From NCBI GenBank assembly GCA_038237925.1, contig JBBRYF010000021.1:1-32726 (forward strand): a stretch of 32,726 nucleotides of DNA, read 5' to 3'. Positions 22,702-29,619 of this stretch are shown here, one piece after another. Under the pieces are notes generated by a model, which worked only from the letters and a program-made list of their open reading frames with translations, did no database searches and was not told the origin of the DNA. Position 1 is the stretch's first letter. Each line of letters starts with the position of its first letter. Source of the DNA: AC-32 sp038237925 (GTDB lineage Bacteria; Actinomycetota; Thermoleophilia; Gaiellales; Gaiellaceae). The position numbers were made by a program, and so were the translations under genes.

Positions 22702-22741
22702 TACAACAACCTTGTGGTAATGTAGCGCAAGCTTGTGGTAA
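22701..22741. promoter_or_regulatory. MarR operator pair over overlapping divergent -10 boxes
   Basis: TTACAACAACCTTGTGGTAA (22701-22720) is palindromic at 16 of 20 positions. CTTGTGGTAA occurs at 22711-22720 and again at 22732-22741, 21 bp apart. Between them TAATGT (plus, 22718-22723) and TACATT (minus, 22724-22719) are back-to-back -10 boxes for the propeller and MarR genes. Both start codons lie inside the repeats. A dimer on each repeat would block both promoters. Confidence 0.7.
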
Positions 22742-23637
22742 CTCTACTCCGTCGAACGGCTCTCGTGCTCGCGCTGGTGGCGATGAGCTGCGGTGCCGCC
22801 TCGGGTGCCGCGGGGCCGGCCAAGGTCCACGTCGGCATCTCGGCGTCGTTCGTCCGCTCCGGCGGCGGCGCGCTCTGGGTCACGGATCGCATCGACAACC
22901 GCGTGATCCGCGTCGACCCGGTAGCCGGCCGCGTCACGTGGCGCGTCGCCGTTCCAGGCACGCCGTTCGGCCTTGCGTACGGGGCCGCGAGCATCTGGGT
23001 CGGCTCGCGCGACGCGGGCAGGGTGACGCGACTGAACGCGCGGACGAAGAAGCGGCAAGCGCGGATCTCCGTCGGCAGCAGCCCGTACGCGCTCGCGTAC
23101 GGCGGCGGCGCCGTCTGGGTGTCGAACGAAGGCTCGGGCACCGTCAGCCGCATCGGGCCGAAGCGGAACAAGGTGGTCAAGACGATCCGCGTCGGCGGGG
23201 GGCCGAACGGCGTCCTCGTCGCCTTCCGCAAGGTCTGGGTGGCCGACTACGGCCGCGGACATCTGATCCGGATCGACCCCGTCCGCAATCGCGTCGAACG
23301 GCGCATCGTGATTCCGAAGGCGGACTGGATCACCGCGTCCGCGGACGCGCTCTGGGTCTCGAGTGAGACGGGCGAGATCTACAAGGTCGACCCGACCTCG
23401 CTCGCGATCGAGGCGACCGTGACCGTCGGGGCGAACCCGCTTGCGACGACGCTGATCGGCGACAAGCTCTGGGTCCCGAACATCGACGACAACACGGTCT
23501 CCGTCGTCGACATCGCCACGAATGCGGTGACGCGCACGATCCCCGTCGGCCCGAGCCCGCTGGCGATCGCCACAGCGGCCGGCTCGGCCTGGGTCACGTC
23601 GGACTTCGACGGGGATCTCTGGCGCCTCGACCCCTGA
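22735..23637 (+). CDS. Secreted YncE/YVTN-like beta-propeller protein
   Basis: The 300-residue product has a short signal peptide (LVLALVAMSCGAASGAAG, with a Cys that could be a lipobox). About six or seven repeats of the form GGGAVWVSNEGSGTVSRI or GDKLWVPNIDDNTVSVVD follow, each ending in a strand such as TIPVGPSPLAIA. These YVTN/NHL-like blades form a beta-propeller, usually a binding platform outside the cell. GTG 22735 is the first start after the -10 box; the 5' leader would be about five bases. It is divergent from MarR and probably its target. Its last 44 bp overlap the convergent membrane protein gene. Confidence 0.88.
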   Translation: MVTLLRRTALVLALVAMSCGAASGAAGPAKVHVGISASFVRSGGGALWVTDRIDNRVIRVDPVAGRVTWRVAVPGTPFGLAYGAASIWVGSRDAGRVTRLNARTKKRQARISVGSSPYALAYGGGAVWVSNEGSGTVSRIGPKRNKVVKTIRVGGGPNGVLVAFRKVWVADYGRGHLIRIDPVRNRVERRIVIPKADWITASADALWVSSETGEIYKVDPTSLAIEATVTVGANPLATTLIGDKLWVPNIDDNTVSVVDIATNAVTRTIPVGPSPLAIATAAGSAWVTSDFDGDLWRLDP

Positions 23638-24346
23638 TCGAGCGCCAGAGCAGATCGGCGCTCGGGAGCAGGAAGCCCACCGCGAGCAGCGGCAACGCGG
23701 GGAGCCCGTCGACGTTCAGCCAGGTCGCGAGCGCCATCGTCCCGCCGAGCGATGCGGTCAGGCACAGCCAGGTCCACCCGGTGCGGAGATTCCAGCGCGC
23801 GGCCGCTCCTAGGAAGAGCGCGAAGAAGAGCAGGTCGGGGAGCCCGAGCTTCGCGCCGCCGTTCTGACCGGGCACCGGGAAGGTGAACGAGAGCGCGTCG
23901 AACACCTGCGGCTGAGTCGTCACGATCTTCTTCGTCGGCCCGCGCCAGACCGAGTACGAGTCCACGAGCGGGACGATGCAGGCGACGAGCACGACCCAGC
24001 TCAGCTCCTCGAAGAAGCGCAGGAAGCTCCAGCCCACGAACGTCATCGCCGCGAGCTTGGCGAAGTTCGCGACCACGCCCGCGCCGGCCCACTGGAGCAG
24101 TACTGCTGCGGTCCCGCACGCGGCCGCAACGACGAGGAGCTGACGCACCGGAGTGCGCCAGGCGGGCAACACGAACCAGACGAGCCCGAAGACGGCGGGG
24201 ATCAGCAGGAAGCACAGCCACGCAAGGTCGAACCAGAGCCGGAGACCGAACCACCACTGGTGCGTGCCGTAATAGACGCCGGCGGCGACCGCGAGCGCCG
24301 CGAACGCGGCGGCCCGGCGGCTCAGTAGGGCGGCAGCTCGGCCCAC
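23594..24346 (-). CDS. Presenilin/signal-peptide-peptidase-like polytopic membrane protein (candidate aspartyl protease)
   Basis: The 250-residue protein has about eight or nine hydrophobic helices. Three features line up with GxGD aspartyl proteases. The first is Asp129 in PLVDSYSVWRGPTK, which resembles the YDxxSV-x-GT segment at the first catalytic Asp. The second is Asp171 in KLGLPDLLFFALFLG, which resembles LGLGD with Gly replaced by Pro. The third is a late PAL motif in DGLPALPLLAVGFLLP (216-218). Archaeal presenilin homologues show the same order and spacing. The Tyr before the first Asp and the Gly before the second are changed, so activity is not assured. GTG 24346 lies inside the end of the glycosylase-like gene. 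No lab function is known for this bacterial form. Confidence 0.65.
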   Translation of the reverse strand: MGRAAALLSRRAAAFAALAVAAGVYYGTHQWWFGLRLWFDLAWLCFLLIPAVFGLVWFVLPAWRTPVRQLLVVAAACGTAAVLLQWAGAGVVANFAKLAAMTFVGWSFLRFFEELSWVVLVACIVPLVDSYSVWRGPTKKIVTTQPQVFDALSFTFPVPGQNGGAKLGLPDLLFFALFLGAAARWNLRTGWTWLCLTASLGGTMALATWLNVDGLPALPLLAVGFLLPSADLLWRSIRGRGARDPRRSPT

Positions 24347-24906
24347 CAGGGCCCCAGCGCTTTGAACGCGTTCCAGAAGCGCGTCTTCGCCGGCGCCTCG
24401 TCGAGCGACTCGTCGATGTCGGGCACGTGGAGAGCCTGGATCGTGGGCGTGAACCGCTGTAGCTCGCCGAGCTTCGGCTCGAGCGGGTCGGCGAGCGGGA
24501 ACTCGAGCGAGTTGAGGAACTCGAGCGCCGGCTCACCCATCACGACGACCAGCTTCGGCTGGACGATGTGAAGCTCGCGCGCCAGCCACGGGCGCGCTTC
24601 GTCCTCGTCACCGCCGGCGAACTTGAGGCAGTTCGTGCCGTAGACCGCGAGCGGGTCGACGCGCAGCCGCTGGAGCGACTTCAGCAGCGCCTGGCCCGCA
24701 CGGCCGTAGAACGCAACGCCTTCCTGCACCTCGGCGGGCTTCGGCTCGTGCTTGAGCAGGAAGACATCTGCGAGCGGATGTCCGGAGCCGAGCACCGGCA
24801 CCTGGCCCTCTCCCGCGGCGTGCGCAATCTCCTCGCCGAGGTCGTTGGTCTCGGCGATGGCTTTTTGCAGGTACTTCTCGAAGATTTCGTCCGTCACGGC
24901 AGCCAC
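24322..24906 (-). CDS. Divergent uracil-DNA glycosylase superfamily protein
   Basis: From GTG 24906 the product is 194 residues. The middle matches family 4/5 glycosylases: VAFYGRAGQALLKSLQRL (compare FVGRAGxLL) followed by VYGTNCLKF and PKLVVVMGEPALEFL. However, the N-terminal CxxC pair and later Cys residues of the 4Fe-4S enzymes are absent. The motif-A region reads LLKHEPKPAEVQEG instead of GEAPGxxED, and no clear HPS/HPA motif is found near the C terminus. It may bind DNA bases in a different way or have lost glycosylase activity. TTG 24915 and a GTG at 24897 are other possible starts. The gene follows the GT-PHP gene by about 20 bp and overlaps the presenilin-like gene. Confidence 0.75.
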   Translation of the reverse strand: MAAVTDEIFEKYLQKAIAETNDLGEEIAHAAGEGQVPVLGSGHPLADVFLLKHEPKPAEVQEGVAFYGRAGQALLKSLQRLRVDPLAVYGTNCLKFAGGDEDEARPWLARELHIVQPKLVVVMGEPALEFLNSLEFPLADPLEPKLGELQRFTPTIQALHVPDIDESLDEAPAKTRFWNAFKALGPWWAELPPY

Positions 24907-24927
24907 TGGGCACAACCCTGTTCTCGG

Positions 24928-26658
24928 CTAGCGAACCCTTTCCTTGGCCTGCGCCGCCCACTTGAGCGACTGGAGGTAGAGCAGCGACCGCGGGCGCCGG
25001 AGCACGTGCGCCGTGCGCAGGCTGACGAGGAACTCCTCGGGACCGTCGAACGCCCGCATGCGCAGCGCCCCGGTCCCGACGCCCTGGAGCACGTGGGCGT
25101 CGGAGCCCGCTCCCATCAACAGGTCGTACTTGCGCGCGAAGCGCAGCGCCTCGTCGTTGTAGGCCTCGAACAGGAGCCGGGCGTTGTAGACCTCGAGCAC
25201 GTCCACCTGTGCGAGGTTCCGGTGCAGGGTCGCGGGCTCCGGAATCGCGTGCAGCCGGTCGAAGGGGTGGGGGACGTAGACGACGCCGTTCTGGGCTCGA
25301 ATCGCCTCGACGGTCTCGCCGAACGACAGCCCGCGCGGGATCTCCTCCGAGAGGAAGAGGCCGATCACCTCGCCCTGGTCGGCGGTCTTCACCTCCTCGC
25401 CGGGGATCACGATCAGGTCGCGGTTGCGTGCGAGCCCGACGGCTTCGAGCGCGCCGCCGAAGACGTTGTGGTCGGTGACCGCGATCGCGCCGAGGCCCTC
25501 CGCCTCCGCGTGGTCGAGCAGCTCCTCGACCGGGATCTGGCAGTCGTGCGACCACGACGTGTGAAGGTGGAGGTCGGCGACGATCCAGTCGCGGTCCGCC
25601 AGCGGCTCGGGGGCGCGTTCGTGCCGTCGCCTGGAGGCGAGGCCGCGGTAGATCTCGTCGAGCTCGGCGGCGGCGGCGGCGAAGCTCTGGCTCTCGGCGT
25701 CCTCCCGCGCCCGCCTCCCCTCGGCCTGGCGGTGCTCCTCGTCCTCGGCGAGCCGGAGCACGGCCGCGGCCGCGAGCTCGGGCTGCTCTGCGAGGCCGGG
25801 CGGTGAGACGATCGCCGCCCCGGCCGCCGCGGCTTCGAGTGCGACGCGGTCGAGTCCTTCGAGCGCCGGCACGAAGACGGCGGTGTCGTTCAGCAGCGGA
25901 GCCCGCGACGCGCCGTTGCGCAGGGTGCGCACGGACGCGCGGCCGCGCAGCGCACTCGGCAGCGTCGGTCTCCCTGCGAGCGGCTTCGTCCGCAGGAAGA
26001 CGAGCTCCCAGTCGGGCAACGCTCGCAGAGCACGCACCACGGCGCGGGTCAGCGGGCGCTCGCCGGGCCGCCACTCCAGGACGACGAGCCAGCGCTTCGT
26101 TCCCGGCTGGAAGAGCTCGAGATCGACCCCCGGCGGGACAACGCGGTAGTCGCCGGGCAGGCGCTCCGCCGCCGCCTCGGCGGTCCGCTCGGAGGTGGCG
26201 ACGAGGGCGTCGATCCGGCCGAGCAGCCGCTCGCGCTGCGCGCGGCCGGGCGGATAGCCGAGCCGCTCCGGCGAGAGGTAGGTCGCGACTGCGAAGGCGC
26301 GCGCGTCGCGCAGCGCGAGGTACGAGAGGCTCGGCAGCCCGGGCTCGAAGCCGTGCACCACGTCGTAGTCGCCGCTTGCGAGCGCGAGCGAGAGGTTTGC
26401 GCGCACGCCGACCGGCACGCCGATCCGGCTCCGGCGCGAGATGGGCAGCGCAGGCCCGAGCGCGATCACGTCGGCCTTGCCGCCGTCGAGCAGGGCCTGC
26501 CGGCCGGCGACCAGATCGGCCCCGCGCGTGGACGGTGCGAGCACGGTCACCTCGTGTCCCAGCCGGCGCAGCTCGCGGGCCACGCCGTTCACATGCTCGT
26601 TGACGTCGTGGGGCTGCGACCAGGCGAAGGGCGTAACCAGGCAGACGCGCAGTGCCAT
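24928..26658 (-). CDS. Fusion of a GT4-like glycosyltransferase and a PHP-domain phosphoesterase
   Basis: The protein has 576 residues. Positions 1-~340 form a GT-B glycosyltransferase of GT4 type (RVCLVTPFAWSQPHDVNEHV; VVPPGVDLELF; a late EGLDRVALEAAAAGAAIV). A short basic linker leads to a PHP domain from ~358 with all metal motifs: ADLHLHTSWSHD, VTDHN, PGEEV, YVPHPFD and GAGSDAH. PHP domains hydrolyse phosphoester bonds with two or three metals. Beside the inositol-phosphate synthase and phosphatidyltransferase genes, the GT half could be a PimA-like mannosyltransferase acting on PI, and the PHP half a phosphatase on a pathway intermediate; both roles are inferred. ATG 26658 lies 7 nt after TAGACT and has no SD. 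Confidence 0.87.
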   Translation of the reverse strand: MALRVCLVTPFAWSQPHDVNEHVNGVARELRRLGHEVTVLAPSTRGADLVAGRQALLDGGKADVIALGPALPISRRSRIGVPVGVRANLSLALASGDYDVVHGFEPGLPSLSYLALRDARAFAVATYLSPERLGYPPGRAQRERLLGRIDALVATSERTAEAAAERLPGDYRVVPPGVDLELFQPGTKRWLVVLEWRPGERPLTRAVVRALRALPDWELVFLRTKPLAGRPTLPSALRGRASVRTLRNGASRAPLLNDTAVFVPALEGLDRVALEAAAAGAAIVSPPGLAEQPELAAAAVLRLAEDEEHRQAEGRRAREDAESQSFAAAAAELDEIYRGLASRRRHERAPEPLADRDWIVADLHLHTSWSHDCQIPVEELLDHAEAEGLGAIAVTDHNVFGGALEAVGLARNRDLIVIPGEEVKTADQGEVIGLFLSEEIPRGLSFGETVEAIRAQNGVVYVPHPFDRLHAIPEPATLHRNLAQVDVLEVYNARLLFEAYNDEALRFARKYDLLMGAGSDAHVLQGVGTGALRMRAFDGPEEFLVSLRTAHVLRRPRSLLYLQSLKWAAQAKERVR

Positions 26659-26671
26659 CGACCCGAGTCTA
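26659..26671 (-). promoter_or_regulatory. Leaderless promoter -10 (TAGACT-N7-ATG)
   Basis: TAGACT at 26671-26666 is followed by seven bases and the ATG of the GT-PHP gene. It is the same hexamer as upstream of tRNA-Ala and the EamA gene. Confidence 0.5.
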
Positions 26672-26721
26672 GACCCGGGCAGGAGGCCGCTCGGGCGCCG
26701 AAGCGCCCGAGCGGTAGCGCT

Positions 26722-27858
26722 TTACGCCTTCGCGGGCTCCTTCACCTGCTTGCGCGCGTGCTTGCGGATGAACTCCTCCGTCTGGTCGCGCGCCTCCTCG
26801 TCCGGGTGCTGGACCGGCGGCGACTTCATCAGGTACGCGCTCGGGGCCTCGAGCGTGCCCGAGACGCCGTTGTTCAGGGCGAGCTTCGCCAGTCGCACGG
26901 CGTCGATCACGACGCCTGCAGAGTTGGGCGAGTCCCAGACCTCGATCTTCAGCTCCGCGTTGAGCGGCACGTCGCCGAAGGACGTGCCCTCGAGCCGGAT
27001 GTAGGCCCACTTGCGGTCCTCGAGCCACGGCACGTAGTCGGACGGGCCGACGTGGACGTTGCCCTCGCCGAGGTCGTACGGGAGGGTCGAGATGACCGCG
27101 TTCGTCTTCGAGATCTTCTTCGACTCGAGCCGGTCGCGCTCGAGCATGTTCATGAAGTCGGTGTTGCCTCCGAAGTTGAGCTGGAAGGTGCGGTCGAGCC
27201 GCACGCCGCGGTCGCGGAAGAGGCTCGCGAGCACGCGGTGCGTGATCGTCGCCCCGACCTGCGACTTGATGTCGTCGCCGATGATCGGCAGGCCGCGCTC
27301 CTCGAAGCGCCGCTGCCAGTAGTTCTCGCGGCCGATGAAGACCGGCATGCAGTTCACCATCGCGCAGCCGGCGCTCAGGATCTGCTCCGTGTACCACTTC
27401 GTTGCTTCCTCCGAGCCGACCGGGAGGTAGTTGATCACGACGTCGGTATTCGTGTCCTTGAGGATCCCGACGACGTCGTCGGTCTCGCCGGATGCCTTGG
27501 TGACGACCTCGGACACGTACTTGCCGAGCCCGTCGTGCGTCATGCCGCGGTGGACGGTGACGCCCGCCTTCGGCACGTCGGAGAACTTGATCGTGTTGTT
27601 CGGGTGGGCCCAGATCGCCTCAGAGAGGTCTTTGCCGACCTTGTCCGTGGTGACGTCGAAGGCGGCGCTGAACTCGATGTCGTGGATGTGGTATCCGCCG
27701 AGGTCGACGTGCATCAGCCCGGGGACGAAGTCGTCCGGGTTCGCATGCTTGTAGTACTCGACGCCCTGCACGAGCGAGCTCGCGCAGTTGCCGACGCCGA
27801 TGATCGCGACGCGGACCTTCTTGTCCGAGCGCCGCGCCTTGCCGTTGGTCGAAGCCAT
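26722..27858 (-). CDS. ino1: myo-Inositol-1-phosphate synthase (actinobacterial type)
   Basis: From ATG 27858 the enzyme has 378 residues. It converts glucose 6-phosphate to myo-inositol 1-phosphate using NAD. The N-terminal dinucleotide site is VRVAIIGVGNCASSLVQG. Conserved family stretches are LPIIGDDIKSQVGATITHR, FQLNFGGNTDFMNMLE, SKTNAVISTLPYDLG and IRLEGTSFGDVPLNAELKIE. The length is typical of the bacterial class. An SD-like GGAGG lies 10 nt before the ATG. The same frame is open upstream through a double RHH domain with no stop, so a fusion form starting at 28170 (26722-28170, 482 aa) is possible. It is flanked by the phosphatidyltransferase and PAP2 genes, forming a PI biosynthesis set. 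Confidence 0.95.
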   Translation of the reverse strand: MASTNGKARRSDKKVRVAIIGVGNCASSLVQGVEYYKHANPDDFVPGLMHVDLGGYHIHDIEFSAAFDVTTDKVGKDLSEAIWAHPNNTIKFSDVPKAGVTVHRGMTHDGLGKYVSEVVTKASGETDDVVGILKDTNTDVVINYLPVGSEEATKWYTEQILSAGCAMVNCMPVFIGRENYWQRRFEERGLPIIGDDIKSQVGATITHRVLASLFRDRGVRLDRTFQLNFGGNTDFMNMLERDRLESKKISKTNAVISTLPYDLGEGNVHVGPSDYVPWLEDRKWAYIRLEGTSFGDVPLNAELKIEVWDSPNSAGVVIDAVRLAKLALNNGVSGTLEAPSAYLMKSPPVQHPDEEARDQTEEFIRKHARKQVKEPAKA

Positions 27859-28170
27859 GGGTTCCTTTCCTCCGAGCCGCTCGGAGAGCGTCTCGACGAT
27901 CAGGTCGTTGACGTTGCGCTTGCGCTGTGCGGCGCGCGCAGTGAGCTTGTCCTTGAGCTCCTGCGGCATGCGCAGGAGAACCGAACCGCTCGAGCCCGGC
28001 GCCTTGCCGGGCCGGCCGCTCGGGTCGAACGAGACCGCGAAGCGGGAGGCGAGGATGCCGACGGCGACGTCGTTCAGGCTGCGGCCGGACGTTCTCACCT
28101 CTTCCGAGAGAAGCCGCTTCAGCTCGCCGGGCATCCGGACGAGGACGTGCTTGCGGGTTGGAGCTAGCAC
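27859..28170 (-). CDS. Double ribbon-helix-helix domain, in frame with and not separated by a stop from ino1
   Basis: From GTG 28170 about 104 residues precede the ino1 ATG. Two tandem RHH units are visible: HVLVRMPGELKRLLSEEV followed by RSLNDVAVGILASRF, then VLLRMPQELKDKLTARAA followed by NVNDLIVETLSERL. Each has the Arc/MetJ beta strand and two helices, joined by a Ser/Gly/Pro linker, so one chain could form the usual dimeric DNA-binding sheet. There is no stop before the ino1 ATG. It is therefore either the N-terminal part of a larger regulator-enzyme fusion, or a protein whose end is not resolved. Its start overlaps inverted repeats that could be its own operator. Confidence 0.75.
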
Positions 28171-28188
28171 AGAAGTGCTAGCACTATA
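28163..28188. promoter_or_regulatory. Palindromic operator and -10 box of the RHH-ino1 unit
   Basis: AGTGCTAGCACT (28174-28185) is a perfect 12-bp palindrome. GCTAGCAC (28163-28170) and GTGCTAGC (28175-28182) form a second inverted pair. On the minus strand the -10 box TATAGT (28188-28183) overlaps the palindrome and lies 12 nt before the GTG. A dimer of the RHH protein here would cover the -10, the transcription start and the start codon. Confidence 0.65.
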
Positions 28189-28199
28189 GCCGGAGCTGG

Positions 28200-28832
28200 C
28201 TACCGCTGCCGAAGTTGAGACCGGACGCTCAGCACGCGCTGTAGCACGGTGAACCAGGCAGTCGCCGCGAGGAAGTAGATCGCCCACTGCAGACCGCCCC
28301 AGGGCGCGAAGACGAGGCCGCCGGTGATCATGACCACGCGCTCGGCGCGGCTGCCGAGGCCGACGTCGCCCTTGAGACCGAGCAGCTCGGCCTTCGCGCG
28401 CGTGTACGAGACCAGGAACGAGCCCGCCATCGCGGCGATCGTGAAGCCGACCGCGATCTCGTTGCCCGAGCGCGAGAGGACGAGCGCCACTGCAGTGAGC
28501 ATGAAGCCCTCGCTGACGCGGTCCGAGATCGAGTCGACGAAGGCGCCGAAGGGCGTCGCCTTGCCGCCGTGACGGGCGAGGGCGCCGTCGAGGATGTCGA
28601 GCAAGGAGCCGACCACGAACACGATCGCGGCAAGCCAGTAGAGAAGCCAGGGACGATGGTGCGCGAACCAGACGAGGACGGCTGCTCCCGCGCAGAGGGT
28701 GATCCCGGCGGCCGTCAGCGCGTTCGGGGTCACGCGTGTCCGCGCGAGGCCTCCGATCCACCGCGCGGCGAGGCGCCGCGTGCCGTCGGTGTAGCCGCGC
28801 TTGACCCAGGCGAGCGTCTCGGTGCGCGTCAC
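28200..28832 (-). CDS. CDP-alcohol phosphatidyltransferase, probably phosphatidylinositol phosphate synthase
   Basis: GTG 28832 overlaps the stop of the PAP2 gene as GTGA. The 210-residue membrane protein has the complete family motif: Asp79, Asp82-Gly83, Ala86-Arg87, Gly96, Asp100 and Asp104 (DILDGALARH then GAFVDSISD). It transfers a phosphoalcohol to CDP-diacylglycerol. The motif alone does not tell glycerol phosphate from inositol phosphate. The adjacent ino1 makes inositol 1-phosphate, which favours the actinobacterial PIP synthase, and PAP2 could then remove the phosphate. About six membrane helices are seen. The longer open frame upstream of 28832 is not supported, because it overlaps PAP2. 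Confidence 0.9.
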   Translation of the reverse strand: MTRTETLAWVKRGYTDGTRRLAARWIGGLARTRVTPNALTAAGITLCAGAAVLVWFAHHRPWLLYWLAAIVFVVGSLLDILDGALARHGGKATPFGAFVDSISDRVSEGFMLTAVALVLSRSGNEIAVGFTIAAMAGSFLVSYTRAKAELLGLKGDVGLGSRAERVVMITGGLVFAPWGGLQWAIYFLAATAWFTVLQRVLSVRSQLRQR

Positions 28833-29572
28833 GCCGAGGCGCGGAGGCGGCGCACCGGGCTCCGGTACACGAGCAGACCCGCGAGCGAGGCGACGATGAC
28901 GCCGCCGACGACGTCGAGCCAGAAGTGGTTGCCCGTGGCCATGACGCTGAACCAGACCCAAGCGGGCCAGAGCAGCCAGAGGCCCTTCGCTACGCGAGTG
29001 CGGCAGACGGCGAAGAGGACGAGCCCGATGATCAGCGCGTCGGCCGCGTGCAGGCTCGGCATCGCCGCGTACGGGTTGGCCGCGAACTCGACGAGGCCGC
29101 TGCCGTGGTTGAGCGCGCCGAAGCCGGACAGCGTGTCGTTGAAGCCGAGGTCCGGGAACATTCGCGGCGGCGCTGTCGGGAGCAGCACGTAGCCGATCAG
29201 GCCGAACACGTTCGCCAGCAGGATCGCGTTTCGGAACCGGACGAAGGCCTCGTTCCGCCGCAGGTAGACCCACAGCATCGCCAGTCCCAGCACGGTGAAC
29301 TCCGAGTTCCAGTATGTCCACGAGGCAGCGGTAGCCAGCAGCTGCGAGCCGTCGACCAGTCGTTGCAGGCTGAGCTCAAAGAGGCCGTGAAGGTGCCGCT
29401 CGATCCCGATCACGTGCAGGCCGTTGTCGAAGGCCCGCGGGGGATTGCGGTCGGCGAGGCCGCGCGCCACCTGGTACGCGCCGAGGAAGCCGAACCAGAT
29501 CGCGACTTGGCGCCCGAGGTCCGCCCACCCACGGGGCAGGACTCGACGGCCGGCTGAGACGAGGACACTCAT
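28829..29572 (-). CDS. PAP2-family membrane phosphatase
   Basis: The 247-residue protein has about six membrane spans and the three PAP2 signature regions in order: a variant first motif within LPTAPPRM, the PSLHAADAL motif (motif 2) and TGNHFWLDVVGG (motif 3, His and Asp). These form the catalytic His/Arg/Asp set of lipid phosphatases and inositol phosphorylceramide synthase-like enzymes. In this gene set it could remove the phosphate from phosphatidylinositol phosphate. ATG 29572 follows a TACAAT -10 by 12 nt. The stop overlaps the phosphatidyltransferase start by 4 bp. Confidence 0.9.
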   Translation of the reverse strand: MSVLVSAGRRVLPRGWADLGRQVAIWFGFLGAYQVARGLADRNPPRAFDNGLHVIGIERHLHGLFELSLQRLVDGSQLLATAASWTYWNSEFTVLGLAMLWVYLRRNEAFVRFRNAILLANVFGLIGYVLLPTAPPRMFPDLGFNDTLSGFGALNHGSGLVEFAANPYAAMPSLHAADALIIGLVLFAVCRTRVAKGLWLLWPAWVWFSVMATGNHFWLDVVGGVIVASLAGLLVYRSPVRRLRASA

Positions 29573-29584
29573 ACGGAACGAGCG

Positions 29585-29590
29585 ATTGTA
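29585..29590 (-). promoter_or_regulatory. -10 box of the PAP2-PIPS unit
   Basis: TACAAT lies 12 nt before the PAP2 ATG in the 47-bp gap after moaA, giving a leader of about five bases. No -35 match is obvious. Confidence 0.45.
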
Positions 29591-29619
29591 ACGCCCGCGT
29601 CAGTCGAGTTCTTCCGCGC

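Noticed and set aside
26353..28167. A 604-residue plus-strand frame opposite ino1 and the GT gene
   Set aside because: Composition is typical of antisense shadow (DRDVE/LRV runs). The minus-strand ino1 and GT-PHP motifs are unmistakable.
28163..28188. CIRCE element, because TAGCAC/GTGCTA half-sites resemble TTAGCACTC-N9-GAGTGCTAA
   Set aside because: Half-sites are adjacent rather than 9 bp apart, and the downstream gene is not a chaperone.
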